Shown here: positions 47,661 through 56,347 of the stretch, one piece after another | How the letters are laid out: every line of letters starts with the position of its first letter | How positions within the stretch are numbered: position 1 is the stretch's first letter | Origin: Microvirga massiliensis | GTDB taxonomy: Bacteria > Pseudomonadota > Alphaproteobacteria > Rhizobiales > Beijerinckiaceae | NCBI RefSeq assembly: GCF_001006805.1 | Contig: NZ_LN811351.1 | Coordinates: forward strand, 306,365 to 362,711 | Reading direction: 5' to 3' | DNA: 56,347 bases | Translations under genes and position numbers: made by a program | Notes under the pieces: generated by a model | Database searches by the model: none | Told to the model about the DNA's origin: nothing | The model's input: the letters and a program-made list of their open reading frames with translations, nothing else

Positions 47661-48257
47661 ATGTCGATGGGCAATCATGCGATCGGAGCCGGCGGCATTG
47701 CGCCGCCGGCCACGAGCGGCGACGAAACAACCACAACACTCCGAATGGTCCGCGTGTGGGATCCGTTCGTCCGCATCTTCCACTGGAGCCTGGTCAGCCT
47801 GTTCATCGTTGCCTTCGCGACAGGCGATGAAATCGAGTGGCTGCATCTCACGGCCGGCTATGCGATCGCGTCTCTCGTCGCCTTCCGCATCCTCTGGGGC
47901 TTCATGGGTTCGCGTCACGCGCGCTTCGCCGATTTCGTCCGTGGACCGCGCGAGGTGCTCGACTACATGCGCGAGGCCGCCCGGCTGCGCGCTCCACGCA
48001 CTCTCGAACACAACCCGGCCGGTGGCGCGATGGTCCTGGCGCTGCTCATGCTGCTGACCGGGATCTCCGCGACAGGGATCATGATGACGACGGACGCGTT
48101 CTGGGGTGCGCAATGGGTCGAGGATGCTCACGAGGCGCTCGTCTACCTGGCCTTGGGCCTGATCGGGCTGCATGTCGCCGGCGTCATCTTCTCCAGCATC
48201 GAGCACGGTGAGAACCTCGTGAAGGCGATGGTCACCGGCCGCAAGCGGGCTGCATAG
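47661..48257 (+). CDS. Cytochrome b561-type membrane protein
   Basis: A 198-residue protein with four hydrophobic segments and the di-haem histidine pattern: H41 in R-I-F-H-W, H62 in W-L-H-L-T-A-G-Y, H157 in E-D-A-H-E-A, and H171 in L-I-G-L-H-V-A-G. This is the Ni/Fe-hydrogenase-type b cytochrome family, which passes electrons across the inner membrane. With the PepSY gene nine bases upstream it forms a two-gene operon. The periplasmic partner is unknown. Confidence 0.9.
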   Translation: MSMGNHAIGAGGIAPPATSGDETTTTLRMVRVWDPFVRIFHWSLVSLFIVAFATGDEIEWLHLTAGYAIASLVAFRILWGFMGSRHARFADFVRGPREVLDYMREAARLRAPRTLEHNPAGGAMVLALLMLLTGISATGIMMTTDAFWGAQWVEDAHEALVYLALGLIGLHVAGVIFSSIEHGENLVKAMVTGRKRAA

Positions 48258-48279
48258 ATCCTCTTTGATCGGCTCTCGA

Positions 48280-48320
48280 CGCTCCGGCGGTACTGTCGCG
48301 AGACAGGCACCGCCGGAGCG
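48280..48320 (+). other. Nested hairpin with GCGA tetraloop
   Basis: A perfect 12-bp outer stem (48280-48291 with 48309-48320), a small internal loop, then a perfect 5-bp inner stem (48293-48297 with 48302-48306) closed by the GNRA tetraloop GCGA. It lies 23 bases after the cytochrome b stop and has no T-run, so it is more a 3' stabiliser or RNA element than a terminator. Confidence 0.55.
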
Positions 48321-48348
48321 GTTGCATGTGCTGGCCATATTTGAAGAG

Positions 48349-48390
48349 ACTGCCAGCCTTGGGCCGTCCTCTGCGGGCTGGCGGTCTTTT
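48349..48390 (+). terminator. Rho-independent terminator
   Basis: A 10-bp stem (48349-48358 with 48376-48385, one G-T wobble) followed by CTTTTG. It ends the PepSY-cytochrome b operon about 50 bases before the MgtC-type gene. Confidence 0.65.
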
Positions 48391-48441
48391 GCCGAGTCGT
48401 AGTAACGGATCTCCAACGGAAGAGTTGGCGATGCTGTCACG

Positions 48442-49701
48442 ATGACTCAGGAGCTGTTTCAGAGGCTCGGGCTTGCGCTCGCGATCGGACTCCTGGTCGG
48501 CCTGGAACGCGGCTGGAAGTCGCGCGAAGAGCACGAGGGCGAACGGGCTGCGGGGCTGCGCACCTACGCGCTCTCCGGGCTTCTGGGCGGTGTCAGTGCG
48601 GCCTTGGCGTCGCTGACCAGTCCGATCGTCCTGGCAGCTTCGCTCGTGGCGTTCACGGCAGCCTTCGCGGTGTTCCGGTGGCTCGAGGCGGTCGACGAAC
48701 GGGATTTCAGCGCGACGGGCATCGTCGCCGCGATCCTGACTTTCTTGCTCGGCGCCTATTCGGTGCTCGGCGAGATGCGTGTTGCCGTTGCCGCCGCGGT
48801 CGCGACCACCCTTCTCCTTGCGCTGAAGCAGCCGCTGCACCGGTGGGTCAACCGTCTCTCCTGGGAGGAGATCAGAGCGACCCTGACACTACTGGCCATG
48901 ACCTTTCTGCTACTGCCGGTGCTGCCGGATCGTGCGGTCGATCCATGGGGAGCCCTCAATCCGGCCGAAGTCTGGGTCCTGGCCATCGTGCTCGCTGCGG
49001 TCTCGTTTGCGGGCTATGTCGCGGTTCGCGTTCTGGGCGAGCATAGAGGGGTCGCAGCGGCCGGGCTGGCCGGCGGTCTTGCATCCTCCACGGCGACGAC
49101 GGTCACTTTTGCAAGGCTCGCGCGCGAGCAGAAGGATGCGGAGGCTCTCCTGGCGGGAGGCATTCTCCTGGCCGGCGCCGTGATGCTCGCGCGGATCCTG
49201 GTGATCGTGACAGTTCTGAATCCGGATCTGGTGCAGCGCTTGGCCTATCCTCTCGGTGCGGCCGGCGCCGTGTTCGCCGTTGGCGGGGTCTATCTCGTGA
49301 CGCCGTGGAACCGGATTGGGCCACAGAGTCCGAACCTTGCCCTGACGAACCCGTTCGAGCTCGGTACGGTGTTTAAGATCGCCGGGGTGATCGCCGTAAT
49401 CGTGCTGCTCGCGAATCTCGTGACCCGCACGGCGGGGGAGGGCGGTCTTCTCGCCCTTGCTGCGGCCTCCGGCGTGGCGGATGTCGATGCCATCACGCTG
49501 TCGCTTGCGAGACTCGGACTACATGAAATCGACCCGCGAACGGCGACGCTCGGGATCGGAATTGCTGCTGCCACCAACACTGTCGCGAAATCCGTCATGT
49601 GCGGAGTGTTCGGGACCGCGCGGCTCGCGACGATCGTCGGCACCGTGAGCGTTCTCGCCCTCGCCATCGGGGCCATAGTGATGATGACCATGGGATTCTG
49701 A
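48442..49701 (+). CDS. MgtC/SapB-type membrane protein with DUF4010
   Basis: A 419-residue protein. The N-terminal part is MgtC-like (L-A-I-G-L-L-V-G-L-E-R-G-W, then R-T-Y-A-L-S-G-L-L-G-G) with four hydrophobic segments, and the rest is DUF4010 with about eight more, including G-L-A-S-S-T-A-T-T-V-T-F. MgtC family proteins are linked to magnesium limitation and regulation of F1Fo-ATPase; the long DUF4010 form is uncharacterised and may be a transporter. Intact and of normal length. Confidence 0.88.
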   Translation: MTQELFQRLGLALAIGLLVGLERGWKSREEHEGERAAGLRTYALSGLLGGVSAALASLTSPIVLAASLVAFTAAFAVFRWLEAVDERDFSATGIVAAILTFLLGAYSVLGEMRVAVAAAVATTLLLALKQPLHRWVNRLSWEEIRATLTLLAMTFLLLPVLPDRAVDPWGALNPAEVWVLAIVLAAVSFAGYVAVRVLGEHRGVAAAGLAGGLASSTATTVTFARLAREQKDAEALLAGGILLAGAVMLARILVIVTVLNPDLVQRLAYPLGAAGAVFAVGGVYLVTPWNRIGPQSPNLALTNPFELGTVFKIAGVIAVIVLLANLVTRTAGEGGLLALAAASGVADVDAITLSLARLGLHEIDPRTATLGIGIAAATNTVAKSVMCGVFGTARLATIVGTVSVLALAIGAIVMMTMGF

Positions 49702-49817
49702 GAGGACCATCGAGACGCTCCTATGATCTCCATCAGGCGCGAAGCCGCCATTGCCCTGGCTGACGGACACCCGCCTCTGCCTGTGCTATCTGCCTCTCGG
49801 ACAGGAAGGAGGAAATC

Positions 49818-50579
49818 ATGAAGCAACGCGTTCTCGTGACTGCAGGAGCCTCCGGCATCGGGCGCGAAATCGTTCGAGCCTTCGCGGACAACGGCGCGAC
49901 CGTATTCGTGTGTGACATCGACGAGGAGGGCCTCGGCCGCTTGGCCCAGGAGATCCCGGGCCTCGTCACGACGGTTTGCGACATGGCGGACCGCCAGGAT
50001 ATCGGGCGCATGGTCGCTCGTAGCGTCGAGGCAATGGGAGGCCTGGACGTTCTCGTCAACAATGCCGGCATTGCCGGCCCGACCGTGCCCGTCGAGGCAA
50101 TCGACCCGGACGACTGGGACAAGGTCGTGAGCGTCAACCTGACCGGTACGTTCGACGTCACGCGTCTCGCGATCCCTCATCTCAAGAAGTCCCCGGCCGG
50201 GGTGATCATCGTCATGTCCTCCGCCGCCGGCCGGTTCGGCTACCCCAACCGCGCATCCTATGCGGCCACGAAATGGGGCCTGATCGGGTTCACGAAGACG
50301 CTTGCCATGGAACTCGGCGAGCACGGCATCCGCGCGAATGCGATCCTGCCGGGCACCGTCGAGGGGCCGAGGATCCAAAGAGTTTTCGAGGGACGGGCCC
50401 AGGCGACCGGGCGTCCGGTCGAAGAGATCAAGCAGGTCTCGATGGCCAACCAGTCCCTCAAGGCGCTTGTGGATCCGCGCGACATTGCGGCTCTCGCCGT
50501 TTTCCTGGCATCGGATAGCGCCAAAACCATATCGGGCCAGGCACTGCCCATAGATGGAGATATCCAGAGGCTCTCCTGA
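49818..50579 (+). CDS. Short-chain dehydrogenase/reductase
   Basis: A 253-residue SDR. The cofactor motif is T-A-G-A-S-G-I-G near 9-16, followed by N-N-A-G near 88, the catalytic Ser in M-S-S-A-A-G-R-F and the Y-A-A-T-K pair. D38 after the second strand favours NAD over NADP. GGAGG precedes the ATG at 49818. Alignment memory suggests sugar or polyol oxidation (as in K-L/D-threonate type), but the substrate is not readable from the sequence. Confidence 0.9.
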   Translation: MKQRVLVTAGASGIGREIVRAFADNGATVFVCDIDEEGLGRLAQEIPGLVTTVCDMADRQDIGRMVARSVEAMGGLDVLVNNAGIAGPTVPVEAIDPDDWDKVVSVNLTGTFDVTRLAIPHLKKSPAGVIIVMSSAAGRFGYPNRASYAATKWGLIGFTKTLAMELGEHGIRANAILPGTVEGPRIQRVFEGRAQATGRPVEEIKQVSMANQSLKALVDPRDIAALAVFLASDSAKTISGQALPIDGDIQRLS

Positions 50580-50652
50580 GCTGACTCGAGGAGTACGCGG
50601 CGCTGCTGTCCATGATCGGATTGCGGACGGCAGCGCCTGCATTCCTCCGTGA

Positions 50653-53481
50653 TCACGCCGCAATTGGTAGCGCGTGTCGACGGTCTCTTGCGCGTGTGAC
50701 GAGCTTCGTCAGTTCGCGCAACCAGAGCACCGAACTTGCGACGGCGAGGCAGGCGAGCCAGTCGCTCGCGCCCAAGCTCACCGTGGAGAACGCTTTCTGC
50801 AAAAAGGGAGTGTAGATCACGGCAACATGCAGGAGAAGCGATAGCAGGACGCCTCCCCAGAGCCAGGCATTGTGGAGGAGTCCACTGAAGGCGCTGCGCT
50901 CGTCCGAGCGCGCATTGAAGACGTTGAACAGCTGGAACAGCATCAGCGTCGTGAACGCCATCGTCTGGCCATACCGCAAGGAGCCGGTGCCTTCGACCAG
51001 ACCGCCGGGCAGCGACGCGTCGAGGACGAACAGGGTTCCGGCCGTCATCACGACACCCACGAACAGGATGCCGGTCCACATGCGCCGGGTGATCACGTCC
51101 TCGCCGCGCGGGCGCGGCGGCCTGTCCATGAGCCCGGGATCCGCAGGATCGAGCCCGAGTGCAAGGGCGGGCGCGCCGTCCGTCACGAGGTTGATCCAGA
51201 GGATCTGCGTGGCCAGGAGCGGCAGGACGACGCCACTGCCTCCCTCCGGCGTCAGGCCGATCACCCCGGCCAGCAGAACCCCGAAGAACATCGTCATGAC
51301 TTCGCCGATGTTGGACGAGAGCAGGTAGCGGAGGAACTTGCGGATATTCGAGAAGATCGCACGTCCCTCGCCGACCGCGGCCACGATCGTCGCGAAGTTG
51401 TCGTTTGCCAGGACCATGTCGGCCGCTTCCTTGGAAACGTCCGTTCCCGTGATCCCCATCGCGATGCCGATATCCGCCGTCTTCAGGGCCGGCGCGTCGT
51501 TGACGCCATCGCCGGTCATGGCAACGGTTGCGCCCTTGCGCTGCAGGGCCTGGACGATCCGCAGCTTGTGCTCGGGGTTCACTCGCGCGTAGACCGACAC
51601 TTCGCGAACGGTTCGGTCGAGCATGTCCTCGGGCATATTCGCCAGGTCCGCCCCTGTAACCGCCCGCTTGTCGGCGGCAATCCCGAGTTCCGCGGCGATG
51701 ACGGCCGCCGTCCTAGGGTGATCACCCGTGATCATGATCGGCCGGATGCCGGCTCCCTTGGCCTGCGCCACTGCAGCTTTCGCTTCGTCTCGCGGCGGGT
51801 CGATCATGCCGATCAGCCCGAGGAACACGAGATTCTGCTCGACCCGTTCGTCGAAATTCTCATGCCCGAAGACATCCTTCGGCAATGAGCGGAAGGCGAC
51901 ACCGAGCGTTCGCAAGGCCTCTTCGGCCAAGTCGTCGTTGACTTTCAAAATGGCGGCTCGGCGCTCGGCCGTGAGAGTCCTCGCCTCCTCTCCGACGAGC
52001 TCATGCGAGCAGCGCCCCAGCAGGATGTCCGGTGCGCCCTTCGCGAGAGCGATCCGCCGCTCCTGCCGCTCGGCATCTTCGTGAACCGTGCTCATCAGCT
52101 TGCGTTCGGACGAGAACGGAATTTCCGCGATGCGCTCGAAGCGAGCCTCGAGCGCATCGGCTTCGAGTCCGGCCTTGCGGGCCGCGACGATCAGGGCGCC
52201 TTCCGTGGGATCGCCCTGAACCGTCCAGCGCCCGTCGTGCTCCTGCAGGACCGCGTTGTTGGCTCGGTCCGCTGCGGCGAGCGCACGCACGAACTCCGAA
52301 CGCAGCGGGTCCCCGATCGCCCCGCCCCCGTTCGGCACGACCTCGCCGACCGGGGCGTAGCCCGTGCCGCCGAACATCACGCTGCCGCTCGCGGTGACGA
52401 CACGGCGCACCGTCATCTCGTTCTTCGTGAGGGTTCCCGTCTTGTCGGAGGCGATGACGTCCGCCGAGCCGAGCGTCTCCACCGCGGCGAGATGGCGAAT
52501 GATAGCCTTGCGCTTGGCCATGCGCTGCACGCCGAGCGCCAGCACCGCCGTCACAACGGCCGGCAAGCCCTCCGGCACCGCGGCCACCGCCAGCGCGACG
52601 CCGAGGATGAGCACATCGAAAATGGCCGAGAAGCCGTGCACGTCCTCCACGATGAGGATCGTCGCGATCATCACGACGGCAATGACGATGACGGCGATCC
52701 CGAGCTGCTTGCCGACCCGGTCGAGCGCCTTCTGGAGCGGCGTTGTCTCGTCCGGGGCCTGCTCGAGCATCCCGGCGATACGTCCCATCTCGGTCTGCAT
52801 GCCGGTGGCCGTGACGACGGCGCGACCGCGCCCGTAGCTTGCCGAGGTGCCGCTGAAGATCATGTTGCCGCGATCGCCGAGCCCGACCTCCTCCTCGATC
52901 GCCGCAATACCCTTCGATACAGGCAGGCTTTCGCCGGTGAGTGCGGCTTCCGCCATCTGCAGTGCCGTGGAGTGGATCAGCCGCCCGTCGGCGGGAGCGG
53001 TGTCGCCCTCCTCGATGAGAATGATGTCGCCGGGCACGATTTCGGTCGCGGCGATGCTCTCCTGCGCGCCGTCGCGAACGACGGTCGCGAACGCGGCCGC
53101 CATCTGGCGAAGCGCCGCGACGGCCTGCTCCGCGCGCGCCTGCTGGATGAAGCCCATGACGGCGTTGAGGAGCACGACCGCCAGGATCGCGATAGCTTCG
53201 TAGGGCAGGTCGGCATCGCGCTCGTAGAGCCACAACCCGGCGGAGACCAGAGCCGCGATGATCAGGAGAATGACGAGCACATCCCGGAACTGGTCGAGAA
53301 ACTTCCTCCAGGCCGGGATGGGCTTTTCCGGAGTGAGCTCGTTTCTCCCGTATCGCTCAAGACGCGACCGTGCTTCCGTGCGGCTGAGGCCGCGCTCCGC
53401 ATCGGTGCCGAGGGCCGTCAAGACGGAGTTGACCTCTTGTCGGTAGGGAGGCGTTGGGGATGTCGACGCGGGAGCAGTCAC
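50653..53481 (-). CDS. P2-type cation (calcium-like) ATPase
   Basis: About 942 residues from the GTG at 53481; the longer ATG start at 53547 would overlap the upstream gene and has no family support. All P-type landmarks are present: phosphorylation site D-K-T-G-T-L-T, T-G-E-S, K-G-A-P, and G-D-G-V-N-D-A-P. Calcium ligands known from SERCA occur in P-E-G-L-P (segment 4), S-S-N-I-G-E (segment 5) and N-L-V-T-D (segment 6), so calcium export across the inner membrane is the best guess. The Cds1-like gene ends 22 bases upstream on the same strand. Confidence 0.92.
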   Translation of the reverse strand: MTAPASTSPTPPYRQEVNSVLTALGTDAERGLSRTEARSRLERYGRNELTPEKPIPAWRKFLDQFRDVLVILLIIAALVSAGLWLYERDADLPYEAIAILAVVLLNAVMGFIQQARAEQAVAALRQMAAAFATVVRDGAQESIAATEIVPGDIILIEEGDTAPADGRLIHSTALQMAEAALTGESLPVSKGIAAIEEEVGLGDRGNMIFSGTSASYGRGRAVVTATGMQTEMGRIAGMLEQAPDETTPLQKALDRVGKQLGIAVIVIAVVMIATILIVEDVHGFSAIFDVLILGVALAVAAVPEGLPAVVTAVLALGVQRMAKRKAIIRHLAAVETLGSADVIASDKTGTLTKNEMTVRRVVTASGSVMFGGTGYAPVGEVVPNGGGAIGDPLRSEFVRALAAADRANNAVLQEHDGRWTVQGDPTEGALIVAARKAGLEADALEARFERIAEIPFSSERKLMSTVHEDAERQERRIALAKGAPDILLGRCSHELVGEEARTLTAERRAAILKVNDDLAEEALRTLGVAFRSLPKDVFGHENFDERVEQNLVFLGLIGMIDPPRDEAKAAVAQAKGAGIRPIMITGDHPRTAAVIAAELGIAADKRAVTGADLANMPEDMLDRTVREVSVYARVNPEHKLRIVQALQRKGATVAMTGDGVNDAPALKTADIGIAMGITGTDVSKEAADMVLANDNFATIVAAVGEGRAIFSNIRKFLRYLLSSNIGEVMTMFFGVLLAGVIGLTPEGGSGVVLPLLATQILWINLVTDGAPALALGLDPADPGLMDRPPRPRGEDVITRRMWTGILFVGVVMTAGTLFVLDASLPGGLVEGTGSLRYGQTMAFTTLMLFQLFNVFNARSDERSAFSGLLHNAWLWGGVLLSLLLHVAVIYTPFLQKAFSTVSLGASDWLACLAVASSVLWLRELTKLVTRARDRRHALPIAA

Positions 53482-53503
53482 GTTCGATCTGCCAATTGAC
53501 CTG

Positions 53504-54583
53504 TCACGGCCTGAAGAGACCGGTTTCGAAGAAGCGCTCCAAGGCATCCACTTCTGGCTGCAGATCGATTCCCCGCTCCTGCAGCCAGGAGTCGTTCAAG
53601 TGCGTGCTTCGATAACGTTCTCCCGAGTCACACAGGAGCGTTACCACCGACCCTTGCTCTCCCCGCTCGACCATATCGCTGACGATCTGAGCGAGAGCCC
53701 ATATGTTGGTGCCGGTCGATCCTCCGCACGACCGTCCGATGCGCTGTGAAAGGACACGCGCCGCCGCGAGGCTCGCCGCATCCCGCACTGCGTAGGCGCG
53801 GTCGATCAGCTCCGGCACGAATGAAGGCTCGCATCGAGGGCGTCCGATCCCCTCGATCACGGAGGGCGGTTCGGACGAGGTGCAGATGCGCCGGTCGGCG
53901 AAGTGGCGGTGAAACACGGACGATTCCGGATCGGCGAGGCACAGGCGGGTCGGCAGGCGGCGATAGCGGATGTAGCGCCCCAGCGTGGCGGATGTGCCAC
54001 CGGTGCCGGCGCCGACCACGATCCAGGCCGGGACGGGATGTTCCTCAAAGGCCATCTGACTGAAGATCGACTCGGCGATGTTGTTGTTGCCCCGCCAGTC
54101 GGTCGCGCGCTCGGCATACGTGAATTGATCCATGTAATGTCCGTCGAGTTCATCGGCGAGGCGCGCGCTCTCGGCATACATCTCGGAAGCGCTGTCGACG
54201 AAGTGACATTCGCCCCCGTAGAAGGTGATCGCTGCGATTTTCTCGGCGGAGGTCGAGCGCGGCATGACGGCAATGAAACGCAGGCCGAGCATTCGGGCAA
54301 AGTAGGCTTCCGAAACGGCCGTCGAGCCGCTCGATGCCTCGATGATCGTAGTGTCCGGCCCGATCCACCCGTTGCATAATCCGTAGAGAAACAAGGAGCG
54401 TGCGAGTCGATGTTTCAGGCTGCCCGTGGGATGAGTGGATTCGTCCTTGATATAGAGAGCGATCCCTGGGGCGCCCGGGAATGGTATGCGCAGCAGATGG
54501 GTATCCGAGGAGCGGTTGAAGTCAGCCTCGATGATCTTGATCGCGGTAGACACCCAGGACCGGCGTTCTGTCGCGGGCTGCAT
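53504..54583 (-). CDS. PLP-dependent cysteine synthase-family enzyme (Cds1-like)
   Basis: A 359-residue fold-type II PLP enzyme. The PLP lysine lies in P-T-G-S-L-K-H-R (K57), with the substrate loop S-S-G-S-T-A and the PLP phosphate site [10 protein letters not shown]. The C-terminal half contains G-G-S-T-G-T-N. The S-L-K-H-R and S-G-S-T patterns match Cds1-type L-cysteine desulfhydrases known in mycobacteria more than CysK/CysM. It would release sulfide, pyruvate and ammonia from cysteine. The ATG at 54583 has AGGAG upstream. The order with the calcium ATPase downstream hints at an operon. Confidence 0.88.
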   Translation of the reverse strand: MQPATERRSWVSTAIKIIEADFNRSSDTHLLRIPFPGAPGIALYIKDESTHPTGSLKHRLARSLFLYGLCNGWIGPDTTIIEASSGSTAVSEAYFARMLGLRFIAVMPRSTSAEKIAAITFYGGECHFVDSASEMYAESARLADELDGHYMDQFTYAERATDWRGNNNIAESIFSQMAFEEHPVPAWIVVGAGTGGTSATLGRYIRYRRLPTRLCLADPESSVFHRHFADRRICTSSEPPSVIEGIGRPRCEPSFVPELIDRAYAVRDAASLAAARVLSQRIGRSCGGSTGTNIWALAQIVSDMVERGEQGSVVTLLCDSGERYRSTHLNDSWLQERGIDLQPEVDALERFFETGLFRP

Positions 54584-54871
54584 TCGGATACTCCTCTCGA
54601 GAGCCGGAGCTGATGGGAACCAGTCTTATAGATCCAGGAAATGATCCTCCTGAAGTGGGTGCGGATCAAAGCGCTCTGGCGGAGGTTGTCGCCCCGGGAC
54701 CAACTCGGACTGCCGAGCCGGTCGCTGCCGGGTGGTCATAGGGTCAAAAAAGCGCCCAGATGCTGAAGACACGTAAACCGGCCCTAGCTTGGAGATCGCT
54801 GGAAGTATGGTGTTACCGTTGCGACGACTCGCTCATCGGCAGATCTGCGGCGGCAACCGCGGGTTAGTGCC

Positions 54872-55201
54872 GTGACTAGAAGGGACAAGGAAAGGCTGGC
54901 GCGCAGGTTCGACCGCCTGGAGCGCGGACTGCCCCCTTCCGTTGCCCGGTTTCTTCAATGGCTCAGGGAACCATCGTCCCGCGGATTCCGGATCCCGCTG
55001 GGGATCCTCCTGGTCATCGGTGGGTTCGCCGGCTTCCTTCCCATCCTCGGCTTCTGGATGTTGCCGCTCGGCCTGCTCCTGCTGGCTCTGGATGTCCCGA
55101 TCATGAGGCGCCCGACCCGGCAGGCCTTGGTCTGGGCCGACCGCCGCTGGGCGCAGTGGAGGCGGCGCTGGAATGGTAGGAGGGGAGTGTCGGGTCGGTA
55201 G
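54872..55201 (+). CDS. PGPGW-type small membrane protein
   Basis: A 109-residue protein starting at a GTG. It has a basic N-terminal helix, two hydrophobic segments near 43-58 and 60-74 forming a hairpin (G-I-L-L-V-I-G-G, then L-P-I-L-G-F-W-M-L-P-L-G), and a Trp/Arg-rich tail (W-A-D-R-R-W-A-Q-W-R-R-R-W). This is the family labelled putative transmembrane protein PGPGW. Function unknown. The 290 bases upstream hold no other gene. Confidence 0.8.
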   Translation: MTRRDKERLARRFDRLERGLPPSVARFLQWLREPSSRGFRIPLGILLVIGGFAGFLPILGFWMLPLGLLLLALDVPIMRRPTRQALVWADRRWAQWRRRWNGRRGVSGR

Positions 55202-55350
55202 GTCGGGGCCACGGCTCCCGCGCGTGCTCGGGAGGAGAGACTCTGCGTGAAGTCATCCAGCCTATCACGCCACCATTTTCGCTTTACGAGCCGGAAGGGA
55301 AGCAATGCGTGATTGCGTCACGCTGCCGGTTCGCGTGTGGATAATGGATG

Positions 55351-56079
55351 CTACGAGCCTTGCGCATCCTCTCGTTCGAGGGAGTCGGCTGCCGCCCGCC
55401 ACTTGTTCAGGAGATGCTCGAAGAGAATGGTCGCGAGCTCTTCTCCGCTCCTGCGCCGCAATGCATCGACCATTTTCTCGTGCTCGCGCATGGCCTGTCC
55501 CCAGCGATCGCTAGCGAGCACGTTCGCCGAGTAGCGCAGCTGACGCATGCGTGCGGTAAAGGTCCTGTAGGTTGCCTGCAGGGCATCATTCCCGGACGCG
55601 GCGACGAGCTTCTCGTGAATGGCCTGATTGAGTCGGAAATACTCCGGCAATTCGCGGCGCATGTAGTGGCCGTACATGTCGTAGTGCAGCTGTTCGATCT
55701 CCGCGACCTCGTCGTCGGTGATCCGCGCGCATGCGAGCCTGCCAGCAGCGGATTCGAGCCCGGCAAGCACTTCAAAGCAGTCCTTGATGTCCTTGTCCGT
55801 GAACTGCCGGACTCGGGATCCCCTGTTTGGAAGCAGCTCGACCAGCCCTTCCGCCGCGAGAACCTTCAGGGCCTCGCGTAAAGGAGTCCGCGAGACGTGG
55901 AACGCCTCGCAAAGGTGCCGTTCCGGGATGCGGCCGCCGGGTAGGAGGTGACCCTCGACGATGAAATCCCTCAGGCGTGAGAGAAGATCATCATGAAGGT
56001 TGTCCCGGTCTACCTTTCCGTAGGCATGCGCCTTGGTAGCCTGACTTGATAATTCTGAATTCAGAACACTGTCCGTCAT
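55351..56079 (-). CDS. GntR-family regulator with FCD domain
   Basis: From the ATG at 56079 the protein has 242 residues. The winged-helix domain (about 28-92) has P-E-R-H-L-C-E-A-F-H-V-S-R-T-P-L-R-E-A-L. The C-terminal FCD domain is helical with the metal/ligand residues D-x-x-x-H near L-N-Q-A-I-H and a later H-E-K-M-V-D-A-L. FCD regulators respond to carboxylic acids or amino-acid-related ligands. No target is adjacent in the window; the stretch 56080-56347 downstream of its start shows only possible promoter DNA. Confidence 0.9.
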   Translation of the reverse strand: MTDSVLNSELSSQATKAHAYGKVDRDNLHDDLLSRLRDFIVEGHLLPGGRIPERHLCEAFHVSRTPLREALKVLAAEGLVELLPNRGSRVRQFTDKDIKDCFEVLAGLESAAGRLACARITDDEVAEIEQLHYDMYGHYMRRELPEYFRLNQAIHEKLVAASGNDALQATYRTFTARMRQLRYSANVLASDRWGQAMREHEKMVDALRRRSGEELATILFEHLLNKWRAAADSLEREDAQGS

Positions 56080-56347
56080 GGATGGCCATTCAATAGCGAG
56101 CTTCAAGCCGGAAATTTGGGGCGAAGGATAAAAACGGCCAAGCCTACCGGCAGCCTAACGCGTTTTTGTAACGTTGGTCAGGGCAGCCCGCAACCCGCGG
56201 GGCATCACTGGTTAACGATAGTTGATGTTTTGGCGATAATCCGGGCGATCCATAGCCACAATGTAATGTAATTCGGAGATTGCGCTCGGTTAAAATGAAT
56301 GCAAACCTGCGGTTAGGTGATTGACAAAGATCGGGAGAGAGCGCTGT
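56080..56347. other. End of window, no gene seen
   Basis: About 270 bases upstream of the GntR-type gene. AT-richer than the genes around it; it probably contains the gene's promoter, but I cannot assign a specific site. Confidence 0.4.

Noticed and set aside
52003..53499. 498-codon plus-strand frame opposite the P-type ATPase
   Set aside because: Composition is typical of an antisense shadow (Arg, His, Asp, Gly rich) and the minus-strand ATPase has every catalytic motif.

Overview
This is a high-GC chromosomal segment of an alphaproteobacterium. The pairing of trxB, an ELM1-family gene, an lrp-type regulator, greA, carB, carA, a GatB/YqeY gene, dnaG and rpoD, together with a DnaG that has lost most of its zinc ligands, fits the Hyphomicrobiales. 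The small-protein repertoire (CsbD, DUF6894, DUF2382, PhnA-like, PGPGW, HdeD, a ParS/MbcA-type antitoxin) suggests a Methylobacteriaceae/Microvirga-like genome. That placement is inference; no rRNA gene is present.

Layout. (1) 1-8.1 kb is a stress and envelope block: a frameshifted DUF6894 gene, a YihY-type membrane protein, a PhnA-like membrane protein, a hemerythrin-like/DUF2382 fusion, CsbD, a Crp/Fnr regulator, a frameshifted ParS/MbcA antitoxin and a small zinc-ribbon protein. Three perfect matches to the EcfG general-stress promoter (GGAAC-N16-CGTT) lie in its first 3.5 kb, and a weaker one precedes csbD. (2) 8.2-24.3 kb is the conserved core: trxB preceded by a truncated trxB paralogue, ELM1, Lrp, greA, carB, GtrA, a methyltransferase, a cupin, a small membrane protein, carA, GatB/YqeY, dnaG and rpoD with a strong terminator. 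All core genes are intact. (3) 24.3-36.4 kb is accessory and partly decayed: an IS1182-type transposase tail, fragments of an alkylsulfatase and of S-formylglutathione hydrolase, a DNA-binding protein fragment, a frameshifted DUF4424 gene and a broken membrane gene, mixed with apparently intact oxidoreductase, VOC, SRPBCC, GST and HxlR genes. Four copies of a short dispersed repeat sit in this strip. (4) 36.5-43.6 kb holds HdeD, a DUF1254/DUF1214 gene whose signal peptide is out of frame, a DUF2092 operon, a membrane-anchored winged-helix/TPR regulator and small exported proteins. (5) 43.7-56.3 kb holds a class III cyclase, a TadG-like protein, a palindromic repeat array, LemA, a PepSY-cytochrome b pair, an MgtC/DUF4010 protein, an SDR, a calcium-type P-ATPase next to a Cds1-like PLP enzyme, a PGPGW protein and a GntR/FCD regulator.

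How genes fit together. carA and carB make carbamoyl phosphate for arginine and pyrimidine synthesis. dnaG and rpoD form the replication/transcription part of the classic macromolecular-synthesis cluster. greA rescues stalled RNA polymerase. The first 6 kb reads as a piece of the general stress regulon. The most unusual signals are the EcfG promoter cluster (one copy apparently driving a short hairpin-terminated RNA), the partial trxB duplication, a shared 15-base element upstream of the membrane regulator and the DUF2092 operon, the dispersed repeats, and a striking number of frame disruptions restricted to accessory genes. I found no clear new defence or biosynthetic system.
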